From Betaproteobacteria bacterium (lineage in GTDB: Bacteria > Pseudomonadota > Gammaproteobacteria > Burkholderiales > Usitatibacteraceae): a stretch of 64,000 nucleotides of DNA. Shown one piece after another: positions 52,542 to 61,334 of this stretch; the first letter of the stretch is position 1; every line of letters starts with the position of its first letter. The notes beneath the pieces were generated by a model. It saw nothing but the letters and a program-made list of their open reading frames with translations, searched no databases and was not told the DNA's origin. The DNA lies in the NCBI GenBank assembly GCA_016709665.1, contig JADJMI010000008.1:150155-214154 (forward strand). Direction: 5' to 3'. The translations under genes and the position numbers were made by a program.

Positions 52542-54137
52542 TCAATGCAGCACGGGCCGCCGGATCATCCGCCCCGGCAGCGCCCCGGTGTGCTCGCCGC
52601 CATCGATCACCACCTCGCCGTTCACCACCACCGTCGAGACGCCCGTCGCGTATTGATGGGGACTGTCGTAGGTGGCCACGTCGGCGATGCGCGCGGGGTC
52701 GAACACCGTCACGTCCGCGAAGCAGCCGGGCTTCAGCCAGCCGCGTTCCGTCCAGCCGAGCGCCTCGGCGCTGCCGCCCGTCATCTTGTGCACGGCTTGC
52801 TCCAGCGAGAGCAGGCGCAGGTCCCGCACGCAGGCGCCCAGCACGCGCGTGTGCGTCCCGTAGAAGCGCGGGTGCGGCATGCCCTGGCTGGTGATGCCCT
52901 CGGTGGCGAGGGAGTTGCCGTCGGAGCCCACGAGGATCCACGGCGTGCCGGTGATGGCGTTCACGTCCTCCTCGGCCATGGAGGTGACGAGGATGCGCGT
53001 GTGGCCCTTGTCCGAGAGGATGCAGTCGCACACCTGGTCGAAGGCGTCCAGGCGCCGTTCGCGCGCGACATCGCCGATGGTGCGGCCGTTGATGCCCGGC
53101 TGGCTCGCGGAGATGGCGACGCGCACGGCGTCCCACGAGGGGATGCGGCCGAAGTTGTTGAGGCCGGCGCGGTCGATGTCCGCGCGAAGGCGGGCGCGCA
53201 CCGATTCCTCCTTCAGCCGCTCCAGCATCGGGCCCACGCCGCCTTCCTGCACCCAGGAGGGCAGGAGGTTGCGAAGGGGGTTGGTGCCGGTGTCGTACGG
53301 GTACTGGTCGCAGTCGACGGGGATGCCCTGGGCGCGCGCGGCCGCGATCTCGTCGAGCAGCACCTTCGCGCGGCCCCAGTTGTCCATGCCGGAGAGCTTG
53401 AGGTGCGCGATCTGCACGTGCACGCCCGTCTGCCGCGCGACATCGATCGCCTCGCGCACCGCCTCGAAGACGCCGGGGCCTTCGTCGCGGATGTGCGTGG
53501 AGTAGCGGGCGCCGTGCTTCTTGAGGATGCGCGCGAGGGTGTGGATCTCCTCCGGCGCCGCATTGGCCCCCGGCGCGGTGAAGAGCCCGGAGGAAAGCCC
53601 CAGGGCGCCCGCCGCGAGCGCTTCCTCGAGAAGGCTCGCCATCTGCTGGAGCTCCTCCGCCGTCGCCGCCCGCCGCGCCATGCCCACCGTCATGAGGCGC
53701 AGCGTGTTGTGGCCCACCTGCGGCACCACGTTCACCGCGGTGGCCGGGAAGGTGTCGAGGTAATCGGCGAAGCTCGTGTCCTTCATCGGCAGCCACGGCG
53801 CGCTGGCGGAGAGGTATTCCTTGAGCATCGCCGAGGTGCCGGGCAGCGCCGGCGCGATGGAGAAGCCGCAGTTGCCCACCACCTCCGTCGTCACGCCCTG
53901 GCGGATCTTGGATTCGGCGCGCGGGTTGAGGGGGAGCGTGTAGTCCGAGTGGGTGTGGATGTCGATGAAGCCGGGGGCGACCACCTGGCCGCGCGCATCG
54001 ATCTCTCGCTTGGCCGTGCGGGTGGAGCCGGGCGCGATTTCCGTGATGTGGGCGCCGGCAATGGCGACGTCGGCTTCCCGCCCCGGCGCGCCCGTGCCGT
54101 CCAGCACGCGGCCGCCGCGGATGATGAGGTCATCCAT
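52542..54137 (-). CDS. N-acyl-D-amino-acid deacylase (D-aminoacylase)
   Basis: 531 residues, amidohydrolase superfamily. DDLIIRGGRVLDGTGAPGREADVAIAG, the metal site HTHSDY (His61, His63), GNCGFSIAP with the bridging Cys, THIRDEG, IAHLKLSG, and GSDGNSL late in the chain are all D-aminoacylase hallmarks. It hydrolyses N-acyl-D-amino acids. It is followed upstream on the same strand by a Bug receptor whose stop is 8 bp away, so they are likely co-transcribed for uptake and use. Confidence 0.94.
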   Translation of the reverse strand: MDDLIIRGGRVLDGTGAPGREADVAIAGAHITEIAPGSTRTAKREIDARGQVVAPGFIDIHTHSDYTLPLNPRAESKIRQGVTTEVVGNCGFSIAPALPGTSAMLKEYLSASAPWLPMKDTSFADYLDTFPATAVNVVPQVGHNTLRLMTVGMARRAATAEELQQMASLLEEALAAGALGLSSGLFTAPGANAAPEEIHTLARILKKHGARYSTHIRDEGPGVFEAVREAIDVARQTGVHVQIAHLKLSGMDNWGRAKVLLDEIAAARAQGIPVDCDQYPYDTGTNPLRNLLPSWVQEGGVGPMLERLKEESVRARLRADIDRAGLNNFGRIPSWDAVRVAISASQPGINGRTIGDVARERRLDAFDQVCDCILSDKGHTRILVTSMAEEDVNAITGTPWILVGSDGNSLATEGITSQGMPHPRFYGTHTRVLGACVRDLRLLSLEQAVHKMTGGSAEALGWTERGWLKPGCFADVTVFDPARIADVATYDSPHQYATGVSTVVVNGEVVIDGGEHTGALPGRMIRRPVLH

Positions 54138-54144
54138 GGCGCGG

Positions 54145-55131
54145 CTACTCGCGCTTGATCTTGGCGTCGCGGATGGTGTTGCGCCACTTCTCGAGATCGC
54201 GCTCCACCGCCTTCGCGAGCGTCTCGGGCTTGCCGTCGGAGGCTTCGGACTGGAACTTGGCGAGGCGCTCGCGCACCTCCGGCTTGGCGAGCATCTTGCC
54301 CATCTCGCCCGAGAGGAACGCGACGACCTCCTTGGGCATGTTCGGCGGCCCGAAGAGCGCCTGCCACGTGACGGCGGAATAGCCGGGCAGGCCCGATTCC
54401 GCGACCGTGGGCATGTCCGGCAGGCCGGGTTTCCTCTGCGTATCCGTGATGGCGAGCATCTTGAGCTTGCCCCCCTGCACCGGCGGCAGCGACACGGAGA
54501 GCGTGTGGAACATCACCTGCACGTGCCCGCCCACCATCGCGGTGACGGCCGGCGCGGAGCCCTGGTAGGGGACGTGCGTCATGTCCACGCCCGCCTGCAC
54601 CTTGAAGAGCTCGCCCGCCAGGTGCGAGATGGAGCCGTTGCCGAAGGAGGCCATGTTGAGCGTGCCGGGCTTCGCCTTGGCGAGGGCGATCAGCTCCTTC
54701 ACCGAGTTGGCCGGCACGGAGGGGTGGACGATGACCGACATGGGCTCCACCGCCAGCATGGCGATGGGCGTCACGTCCTTGATCGGGTCCCACTTGAGGG
54801 TGTTGTAGGCCGCGTTGCCGGGCACGGTGCTCGCGGTGCCGACGATGAGCGTGTAGCCGTCCGGGGCGGCGCGCACCACCTGCTCGTGGCCGATGGAGCC
54901 CGAAGCGCCCGGCACGTTGGTGACGACGAAGGTCTGCTTGGTCGCCTCGGAGAGATGCTGGGCGGCCATGCGGGCGACGATGTCCGTGGCGCCGCCGGGG
55001 GGGAAGGGGACGACGATGGTGACGGTCTTGTTCGGGTAGCCGGCGGGTTGGGCGGTGGCCGCGGCGGGGAGGAGGGAGGCGGTGAGGGCGAGGGTGATGG
55101 CGAGGAGGGATTTCAGGTGCTGGGAGGGCAT
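54145..55131 (-). CDS. Bug/TctC-family periplasmic substrate-binding protein
   Basis: 328 residues. Signal peptide HLKSLLAITLALTASLLPAAATAQP. YPNKTVTIVVPFPPGGATDIVARMAAQ, VVTNVPGASGSIGHEQVVRAAPDGYTLIVG and VDMTHVPYQGSAPAVTAMVGGHV identify it. First gene of a probable two-gene operon with the D-aminoacylase. Confidence 0.93.
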   Translation of the reverse strand: MPSQHLKSLLAITLALTASLLPAAATAQPAGYPNKTVTIVVPFPPGGATDIVARMAAQHLSEATKQTFVVTNVPGASGSIGHEQVVRAAPDGYTLIVGTASTVPGNAAYNTLKWDPIKDVTPIAMLAVEPMSVIVHPSVPANSVKELIALAKAKPGTLNMASFGNGSISHLAGELFKVQAGVDMTHVPYQGSAPAVTAMVGGHVQVMFHTLSVSLPPVQGGKLKMLAITDTQRKPGLPDMPTVAESGLPGYSAVTWQALFGPPNMPKEVVAFLSGEMGKMLAKPEVRERLAKFQSEASDGKPETLAKAVERDLEKWRNTIRDAKIKRE

Positions 55132-55600
55132 GACATTGCTCCTGATGGGGATGCGGTCAGGGGCAAGGTTCGCATGATTGGCGGGGGGAGCCAAGAGTGA
55201 CCACTTGAGCATGGGAAGAGGCACGTTGGAACTAGAATTCTCGTCACAAGCGAGGTCGGACTTGTAGTCGGCACGCAGAGCGAACGACTGACTACGACAC
55301 GAAGCGGAAATGTCACCGCTCGAAGCACGATTCGCGGCGGGAGGAAACAATGGATCCTCGCGAGCAGGCGTTGCCCCGCAACACCTACTCGAGCGAAGGC
55401 TCAACTCGTTCAAGTTGGTACCTGGCGCTTTGCGACGATACGCGATGCCGTAATGCACTTCGGCATCCCAGACACGACAGTCACTCGGCGACTGCGTTCA
55501 GGAGGGACGGTGCGGCAAGCGCTAGGACTGGACACACGTAGGCGGCAAGGAACCGGCGCGAGATAAATCGTCACGAGCGCGGGCACATTGGCTCAGGCGT
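55132..55600. other. Gene-poor interval between core and accessory DNA
   Basis: About 470 bp with no convincing coding sequence on either strand. I see no tRNA cloverleaf, no integrase remnant and no repeat unit of the 21-bp family. It separates the D-aminoacylase operon from the accessory cluster and is a plausible island boundary. Confidence 0.5.
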
Positions 55601-55635
55601 AAAAAGCCCCCGGGAGCAGGGCTACAACCGGGGGC
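55601..55635 (-). terminator. Rho-independent terminator of the DUF4407 operon
   Basis: GCCCCCGG at 55606-55613 pairs with CCGGGGGC at 55628-55635, and five Ts follow on the minus strand (55601-55605). It lies 46 bp after the stop of the minus-strand DUF4407 gene. Confidence 0.85.
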
Positions 55636-55680
55636 AAAGGGGGTAGTAGATCGATTTCCGGTCCGCTGCCCTGCCTCGCG

Positions 55681-57054
55681 CTAAACGCGATCGGAAGCCG
55701 GCTTGCTGCCGAGACCCCGAGTCAGGATGTCGGATGCGTCGCGCATGGCACGCGACCAGGCGGCCGTAATGACCGTCGCATAGCGCGGGAATCGCCCAGC
55801 GAACTCGTCGACGTCGAATTGCTGGCTGGTGAACTCGCGCATCATGGCCTGCACCGCCTCAACCGGCGCGCACGCCGCCAGATGGGCGGCGAACACCCGC
55901 GCGAACGTCGCTTGCACATCGTTGCTCGACAACGCATCCGCGGCTGCGCGGCCGGAAGCCTCATGCAGGGCTGCGGCGATCTCTGTGTCGTGCTCCGCTT
56001 GGGCGACTCTTTCGGCGGCGCGTACCCCGGCGATCTGGCGCTCGGCCGCGATCCGCCGGCCGATTGCCGTCTGCCCGCTCTGGAATTTGAGCAGGAACGG
56101 CAGCAGTTCGAGCTCAAGTTGCACGACGGAGAAGATCAGCCACTTCAGCAGCGCGCCTGGTTCGCTCTTTAGCAGCGACCACAATACCGTCGAGGACAAC
56201 GGCGTGATGGCGTCGGCCTCGATGGCGCTAGCCCGCTCGCTCCTTCCCTTGACCGCATCCACGGCGTCGGCGAGGGTGTGCACCGTCTGCTCCCGGTGAA
56301 CGACGGCCGTTTCGTGCTGCGCGCGCATGCGTGCGAGATAGTTGTCGCGGTCCCGTTCCGCTGCCGTCGATGCGCGACTGCATCTCCAGCGCATCGGCGC
56401 CAGCCGCTCGTCGGCTTCCACGTCGGTATAACCTGCCGTGACAAGCTCGCGCCGCTGCCGCGTCAAGCCACTCCAGCACGCTCGGGCTGCCGCGAGCCTG
56501 CGGTCAATATCAGCCGGCAACGTGTTGATGGCTCTTTCCAGCCGCTCAACATCGGCGGCGGCTGCCTTCGCTGCTTCTGTCTTGCCGCCGAGGTCGAACT
56601 CGTCATGCAGACGAGCGGCGCGCTCCCGCTCCGACTGCTCGAGCAACTTCAGTGCGTGCGCTGTGAGCTCCGGCCGCAGGATCAGCGGCACCACGGCCTG
56701 CGCGGTGAGGGTGGAGATGCACAAGATGATCAGCAAACGCATCGCGAGGAAGGTGGCCAGACGCAGGCCACCCTTGTCGGCGGTAGTGTCGGCGAAGTAC
56801 AAGAAGCCGCGGTCGAGGCAGAGCACGATAGAGGCCCCTACCGCACCGGCCGCGGCGGCGACGCCGCTGGGAGCAGGGGCGACGCTCCGGCCGCGTAGGT
56901 AAAGCCGGCGATCGCCCAGTTGGCTGCCGCCACTCCGCGGCGGGCCACCGCCCCGCCGAGCTTTGAAATCTGCTCCCGCTCGTCGGGGCGGTCGTTCGCG
57001 ACCGTGCGTGGGGAGTAGCCCCAGCCAGATCAGCAGGCGTTCGCCGGCCTTCAT
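55681..57054 (-). CDS. DUF4407 membrane protein with a compensated double frameshift near the N-terminus
   Basis: 457 codons. IVLCLDRGFLYFADTTADKGGLRLATFLAMRLLIILCISTLTAQAVVPLIL is typical DUF4407: helices, then a long coiled-coil (about 140-300) and a final hydrophobic stretch (LLKWLIFSVVQLELELLPFLLKF). Between about 56985 and 56865 the annotated frame reads as unlikely RP-rich sequence, while another frame reads EQISKLGGAVARRGVAAANWAIAGFTYAAG, the expected family start. Two opposite indels would explain this. The ATG directly follows the preceding stop (TAAATG). Function unknown. Confidence 0.78.
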   Translation of the reverse strand: MKAGERLLIWLGLLPTHGRERPPRRAGADFKARRGGGPPRSGGSQLGDRRLYLRGRSVAPAPSGVAAAAGAVGASIVLCLDRGFLYFADTTADKGGLRLATFLAMRLLIILCISTLTAQAVVPLILRPELTAHALKLLEQSERERAARLHDEFDLGGKTEAAKAAAADVERLERAINTLPADIDRRLAAARACWSGLTRQRRELVTAGYTDVEADERLAPMRWRCSRASTAAERDRDNYLARMRAQHETAVVHREQTVHTLADAVDAVKGRSERASAIEADAITPLSSTVLWSLLKSEPGALLKWLIFSVVQLELELLPFLLKFQSGQTAIGRRIAAERQIAGVRAAERVAQAEHDTEIAAALHEASGRAAADALSSNDVQATFARVFAAHLAACAPVEAVQAMMREFTSQQFDVDEFAGRFPRYATVITAAWSRAMRDASDILTRGLGSKPASDRV

Positions 57055-57402
57055 TTATCGGGCCTCCGGCGGCTCGTCTACTTTGCGGCACTCGCCCTCG
57101 ATCACCCTGGAGTCGTTGGGATCCGGGGCTGCAGTCCCCTCGGCCGGCATGGGCGAGGTACTCGAGGCCCTGACGCGGTGCTCGACCTCGGCAAGCGCGC
57201 GCAGGGTCGCGCCGGCGTGAGCCAAGTGGCCGGCGATGCTTTCCTCCAGCAGGTCGGATACGCGCCCCTTGCTGCCGAGCTCGGGCGACAGCACAGCGGC
57301 CTGTCCGGCCGGCAGCGGCGCCAACTCGCTCAGCCTGCGGACTTGCGCGTCGATGACGGCGCGAGTCTTCTCGATTTCGTCTACGATGAGCTTGGGGTTC
57401 AT
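57055..57402 (-). CDS. Accessory hypothetical protein upstream of DUF4407
   Basis: 115 residues starting MNPKLIVDEIEKTRAVIDAQVRRLSELAPLP, with SD-like TGGAGAA before the ATG. It is soluble and helical, with a Ser/Pro-rich C-terminus. The same frame is open upstream to 57621, so it could be the C-terminal half of one longer protein, but the ribosome-binding site argues for a separate gene. No family recognised. Confidence 0.6.
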   Translation of the reverse strand: MNPKLIVDEIEKTRAVIDAQVRRLSELAPLPAGQAAVLSPELGSKGRVSDLLEESIAGHLAHAGATLRALAEVEHRVRASSTSPMPAEGTAAPDPNDSRVIEGECRKVDEPPEAR

Positions 57403-57621
57403 GGTTTTCTCCAGAAAGTGGTTAGTGAGAATTGCGGATGCTGCGTGGCCGCGGCGCTGGCGTGCAACGCGGTCAGCCTCTTGCTCGTTCCAGATGCCAG
57501 CGAGCAGCCGGTCGCGTTCGGCGACGGTGATGACGCCGTCGGCGACAAGCTTGTCGGCCAGCGCCGCGCCAGAGCGCAACGCGGCCAGGTCCGTCGAGTG
57601 CAGGGAATCGGAGGACGACAT
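57403..57621 (-). CDS. SHOCT-like short protein
   Basis: About 70 residues from ATG 57621, whose A overlaps the previous stop (TGATG). LADKLVADGVITVAERDRLLAGIW resembles the SHOCT oligomerisation helix pair. The 3' end is unclear: the frame runs on into the next gene, while another frame has TAA shortly before that gene's SD, suggesting a further indel. Confidence 0.5.
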
Positions 57622-58195
57622 CACTCGCCCCCGAGCCGGTCTTTGGCGCGTTCGATGCTGGCAAGGCCGGCGGCGTGCAGCTGCTCGACGGCATCTTTCG
57701 CCGCCTTCATGCGCTGGCGCGACCGCGTCAAATCTTCAGCAGCGTCGTCGTTGGCGAAACGCACGAGGACGTCCCGCTCCTCCGGGTTGATCCTGCCGGC
57801 GCTGGCCAATTCGTTTTGCGAAGTCGACGTTGGAGGCGCGGTTGGCCATATGGCCGAACGCCTCCGCGGCGGCGCCGGTGGTCAGTTGCTGATCAACCGC
57901 GCTGGTGCGCGAGTTCAACGTCGCGGCGAGCGCGCCGAAGGTTGGCATCGCCGCGGCGACGATCGCCGCGGTGGCCTTCTTCTCCGCTGCACTTATCGCG
58001 GCTTTGGCGATCGCCGTACGCGCGCGGGCCTTCTCCAGTTCGACTTCGGTGAGGACCGTCCGCGTTGGCGCTGCCGATTCGCCATCCAGCACGGATGCGC
58101 GAGAGCGCGTTCGAATTTTCCTTCAGCGCCGACGTGTCGGCGGCGCGCTCGAGATCGAGCGCGTGGTCGTTGCGAGTGTTGCTGGGGGTGGTCAT
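57621..58195 (-). CDS. Alanine-rich coiled-coil accessory protein, two frameshifts
   Basis: About 190 residues. From ATG 58195 (SD GGAGATG): MTTPSNTRNDHALDLERAADTSALKENSNALSR. A second frame (from about 58100) reads SVLDGESAAPTRTVLTEVELEKARARTAIAKAAISAAEKKATAAIVAAAMPTFGAL, and a third (from about 57815, a run of four As) ends NELASAGRINPEERDVLVRFANDDAAEDLTRSRQRM. No family recognised. It is the second gene of the DUF4407 operon. Confidence 0.6.
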
Positions 58196-58227
58196 CGCAT
58201 CTCCTTCACGGGTTGGTGGACAAAGGG

Positions 58228-58530
58228 TCAATCGAACCGGGCCTTGAGAATCACGCGATTCTGTGCAAGCAGCACGACATAGGTCCGGCCGCGCGGCAGC
58301 GGACGCCAGGGCGAGCTGCTCGAAAGCTATAAAGGTACTTCCGCGCCATTGGCATAAGTCGGCTCGCCCATCAGCGAGACGACGTGGGACCGGCTGTTGC
58401 CGACGCCAATTTCGGAAAATTGCTGCTCGTACCGGTCGGCATTGATGCAACCGCCAAGCAGAGCTGCGCCAAGCAGGATCGCAGGGACAGTTGGCATCTG
58501 ACGGTAGATCGTCGGGGCGGCGGGATTCAT
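58228..58530 (-). CDS. Small lipoprotein, BamE/SmpA-like, interrupted by an in-frame TAG
   Basis: MNPAAPTIYRQMPTVPAILLGAALLGGC is a lipoprotein signal with lipobox LLGGC; GAAGGA precedes the ATG. INADRYEQQFSEIGVGNSRSHVVSLMGEPTYANGAEVPL resembles the BamE/OmlA repeat. A TAG at 58327 follows, after which the same frame continues SPWRPLPRGRTYVVLLAQNRVILKARFD to TGA at 58228. Either the protein is short (67 aa) or the TAG is an error. First gene of the DUF4407 operon. Confidence 0.6.
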
Positions 58531-59112
58531 GTAGATCCTTCGTGCATTTGTTCCAGCTCGGACACTTCACGCGCGCATGTGAACCTCCGTATTGCGCATC
58601 TTCATGGCGAAGCTTTCTCCCCAGATCTGCGAAGCTGGGTATCGCGCGCCCCGCAGAGACGGGGACCCAAGATGGCGCGCGATCCTGAAATCACGCCGAC
58701 GCGCCGTGGTCGAGGAAACCGCAGATCGCGCAAGTGGCCGGCAAGAAAAGTCCCGCTGCGACGAGATACGCACCGCAAAGAGGGCAGCACGCGGTCGCGG
58801 CGATTTCGATATGCGGCCGCTGGGGACCGATGCCGCGTCCTTTGACTCCGGTGGATGCGGCGAGGGGTGATTCGGGATCGGCTGCGAGGAAGGGTTCATG
58901 TCACGACGAATCGTTCATACAACCGGACTGGTTGCACGATTATCGTCATCGAGTATTGGGATCGCATCGGAATTGGTCTTTTTGAACAATTGAAGCAAGC
59001 TATCATGATCGCTTCTGCACCAGCCGTTATCGACTCGTGTAGTTTTCTGCGGGTGTGCGCTGGGAGGTGGTGTGACCAAAAGCAGTTTCTGATGATGTGA
59101 TTGAGGGGCCGC
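58531..59112. other. Intergenic interval with GC drop
   Basis: About 580 bp between the divergent lipoprotein gene (minus) and the methyltransferase-like gene (plus). Open frames here lack ribosome sites and family sequence. From about 58900 base composition turns clearly more AT-rich. It should hold both promoters, but I cannot place them with confidence. Confidence 0.5.
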
Positions 59113-60462
59113 GTGCCCAAAGCTTGGAGCAAGGTGATCGGCAGCTACGGCGACCCGCTCCGCGTGACCGTCGTCAACTGGCTCGTTGCCCACGCACTAA
59201 ATCATTTCGGCGGCAGAGTTGGCCGAGAACGCATCGCGAAGCCGCACACGGTGATCTTGGACAGCATCGCGAAGTTGCGTGAAGCGAAGGCCCAGACGAT
59301 CGAGGCCTTGGCGCGTGAGCTAGTCGAGGCACACATGGACCCGTCGCGCTTGGCTGAGAAGTTCCCTTCACTTGCCGGTACGCGCTTGCTCGATTTCGGC
59401 TCAGGCAATAGCTATCTCGGGGGTGGCTGTCTACCTTGGGAGTCTGCTACGGCGGCGTAGAACCCAGTCCCGATTTGTACAAAGCGGCCCTGCGCGACGA
59501 GCGGCTAGGAAATGCAAGCCTTGTCCAGAAAACGATTCGGGACTATTGCAACCATGACTCTTGTGCATTCGCCGACGCACCCACGCTCATCTCAATTATT
59601 GGCGTCGCTGACCTGTTGGCTGATCCAGAAGGCGACATGGGCGCATTGTTCGACTTTCTGGCGCGGCGCAAGTGGCTGAATGTTCCGCTATTGGTGGCGA
59701 CGTTCGATCCGGACTTTTTCTTGCCCGGCCTGCCTATACACGACGACGTGCGGCTGACATCTGCGCACTATGGCGTAAACGAGACGCTCCGCATCCGTGA
59801 TCCCGCAGTCTGGGAAACTCTGTTCGTGAATTGCGGCTTTCATCTGCTCGAGCAACGCCCGTTGCACATCTCCAGCATGCCCCGGCGCTGTCGACTCACC
59901 TGCACGCGCTCCACGAGCGTCTTTTCACGAGCAGTATGTCGGTGCCTTCTGGTGGCGAACCGGGCGATGCTCGGACAACGGTGCGGGTGCCGCCACGGCA
60001 GGGTCCTTCTATTTCTGGTTGCTCTGTCCACGTAGCGCGACAATAGATCGTCGAGTCAAGGCGCCTAAAGGCGAAACGGCTCCCGAGTCTTGCCACGTGG
60101 AGGGATTCGCTCAGCCCGAGGTGCTTTCGGTGCTCGGCAATCTCGGGCCGCGCGTGTATCGATTGACCGAAGGCAGCGCTTTTTTCGAATCCCCCGAAAC
60201 CGGTCCCATGCCCTTTGCCACAAACGTGTTCTTCGGCCAGCTTGAAACCCAATGCAACTACGTTTCGTCGCGCATCCTCGGAATGCTCACCGCCAACAAG
60301 GGCTCGCAGATCGAGGTGACCGATAACCGGCACGTCTTGGGTTATCTGCAACGGTCAGAACGTTTCACCGACAAACTATTTCTATCTCTGCTGCAACACC
60401 TTACTTCAGTGCAGTTCAAGCCTTTCGTCAGCGCGAAGCGAAGAGCGACACTAAGCGTCTAA
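59113..60462 (+). pseudogene. Methyltransferase-like gene broken by several frameshifts
   Basis: From GTG 59113 (GAGGGG before it) the first frame reads KAWSKVIGSYGDPLRVTVVNWLVAHALNHFGGRVGRERI to LAGTRLLDFGSG, a SAM-binding glycine loop. Coherent sequence then continues in other frames: AIAISGVAVYLG, CYGGVEPSPDLYKAALRDERLG ... MPPA-like, and SFYFWLLCPRSA, and ends QPEVLSVLGNLGPRVYRLTEGSAFFESPETGPMPFATNVFFGQLETQCNYVSSRILGML. At least four shifts in 1.35 kb. Either decayed or poorly assembled. The C-terminal part is not recognised. Confidence 0.55.
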
Positions 60463-60486
60463 GCAAAGTACTACGAGGCAAAGGCT

Positions 60487-61261
60487 ATGGTTTCCAATCC
60501 GTTCGGAACATCGCTGCTTGCCTGCTGCAAAGAGAAGCGCTACGATGGTGCCGGATGCGTTATCCGGTGGTTATCGTTCGCGGATATTGGTCGATTTGGG
60601 GAGAAGATCGGCAGGTTCGTCTATGGTCCGGGGTTCAAGCGCGAAGCCTCAAAGCTCAACGACATATTTCCTGATCTGGTTCAAGCCAATGTGATTGACA
60701 GTTTCTCGGCCCACATGTTGGAGTTTAGCGGTGCGCAGGAAAATTCGAAGAAGTAGAGAAAACGCCCGAGAATGCGCTCGGCCGTTGCACATTGGATGGC
60801 ATGCCCGCTCGTTTCATTCATCACGGTTTTGCGCTGCGCGATTCCGGAAGAAGAGGGGAGGGCATTTGCTGAACTACCACGGCGATTCCAACCTTCACGG
60901 GTCAAGGAAGGATCTGGACGTGTTCAAGTTCGAAAGGCGCGCGATTAATCGCTCTGAGGCCCGAGATCATAATCAAGCCCCGGGCGGGGGTCCTCCAATA
61001 GCTAGCTTAATGCCGAGATCCGAGAAGGATCTGCGCGACTACGCAGTGGGACTTGTTGAATGCCCTGAGGAGAAGCGCAAACAGCTACGACTTTTCCTGG
61101 ACAGGCTCCGCACCGGATTCAATTACCAAGACAAGACTAGCTTGCGCACATATGGCCTATCAAGATTCATGGTGGTTCGCGACATTTGGGCGCTCCTTGC
61201 TTGCCTCCTCGACAAAGGCAGACATGTGGAACTCAACAAGCCGGCGAATCGACCCCGTTAG
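60487..61261 (+). pseudogene. Unrecognised gene, at least two frameshifts
   Basis: GAGGCAAAGG precedes ATG 60487. Frame one: FADIGRFGEKIGRFVYGPGFKREASKLNDIFPDLVQANVIDSFSAHMLEFSG. Frame two (about 60755-60860): EKTPENALGRCTLDGMPARFIHHGFALRDSGRRGEG. Frame three: HLLNYHGDSNLHGSRKDLDVFKFERRAIN to ECPEEKRKQLRLFLDRLRTGFNYQDKTSLRTYGLSRFMVVRDIWALLACLLDKG, stop at 61261. I could not assign a family. It begins 25 bp after the preceding gene and converges on the ECF operon. Confidence 0.45.
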
Positions 61262-61334
61262 ATTACATCAAGTTAGAAGTGCAGAAGCCAAGGATCATCG
61301 CCTATATCCAGAATGCATCCCACCAAGTTGGACG

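Noticed and set aside
55132..55600. tRNA gene or attachment site at the island edge
   Set aside because: No cloverleaf or CCA-adjacent acceptor could be folded by eye, and no flanking direct repeat was found.
58855..59100. Open frame on the plus strand containing IVIEYWDRIGIGLFEQLKQAIMIAS
   Set aside because: Lacks a ribosome site, has no start in context and is not continuous with neighbouring coding sequence.
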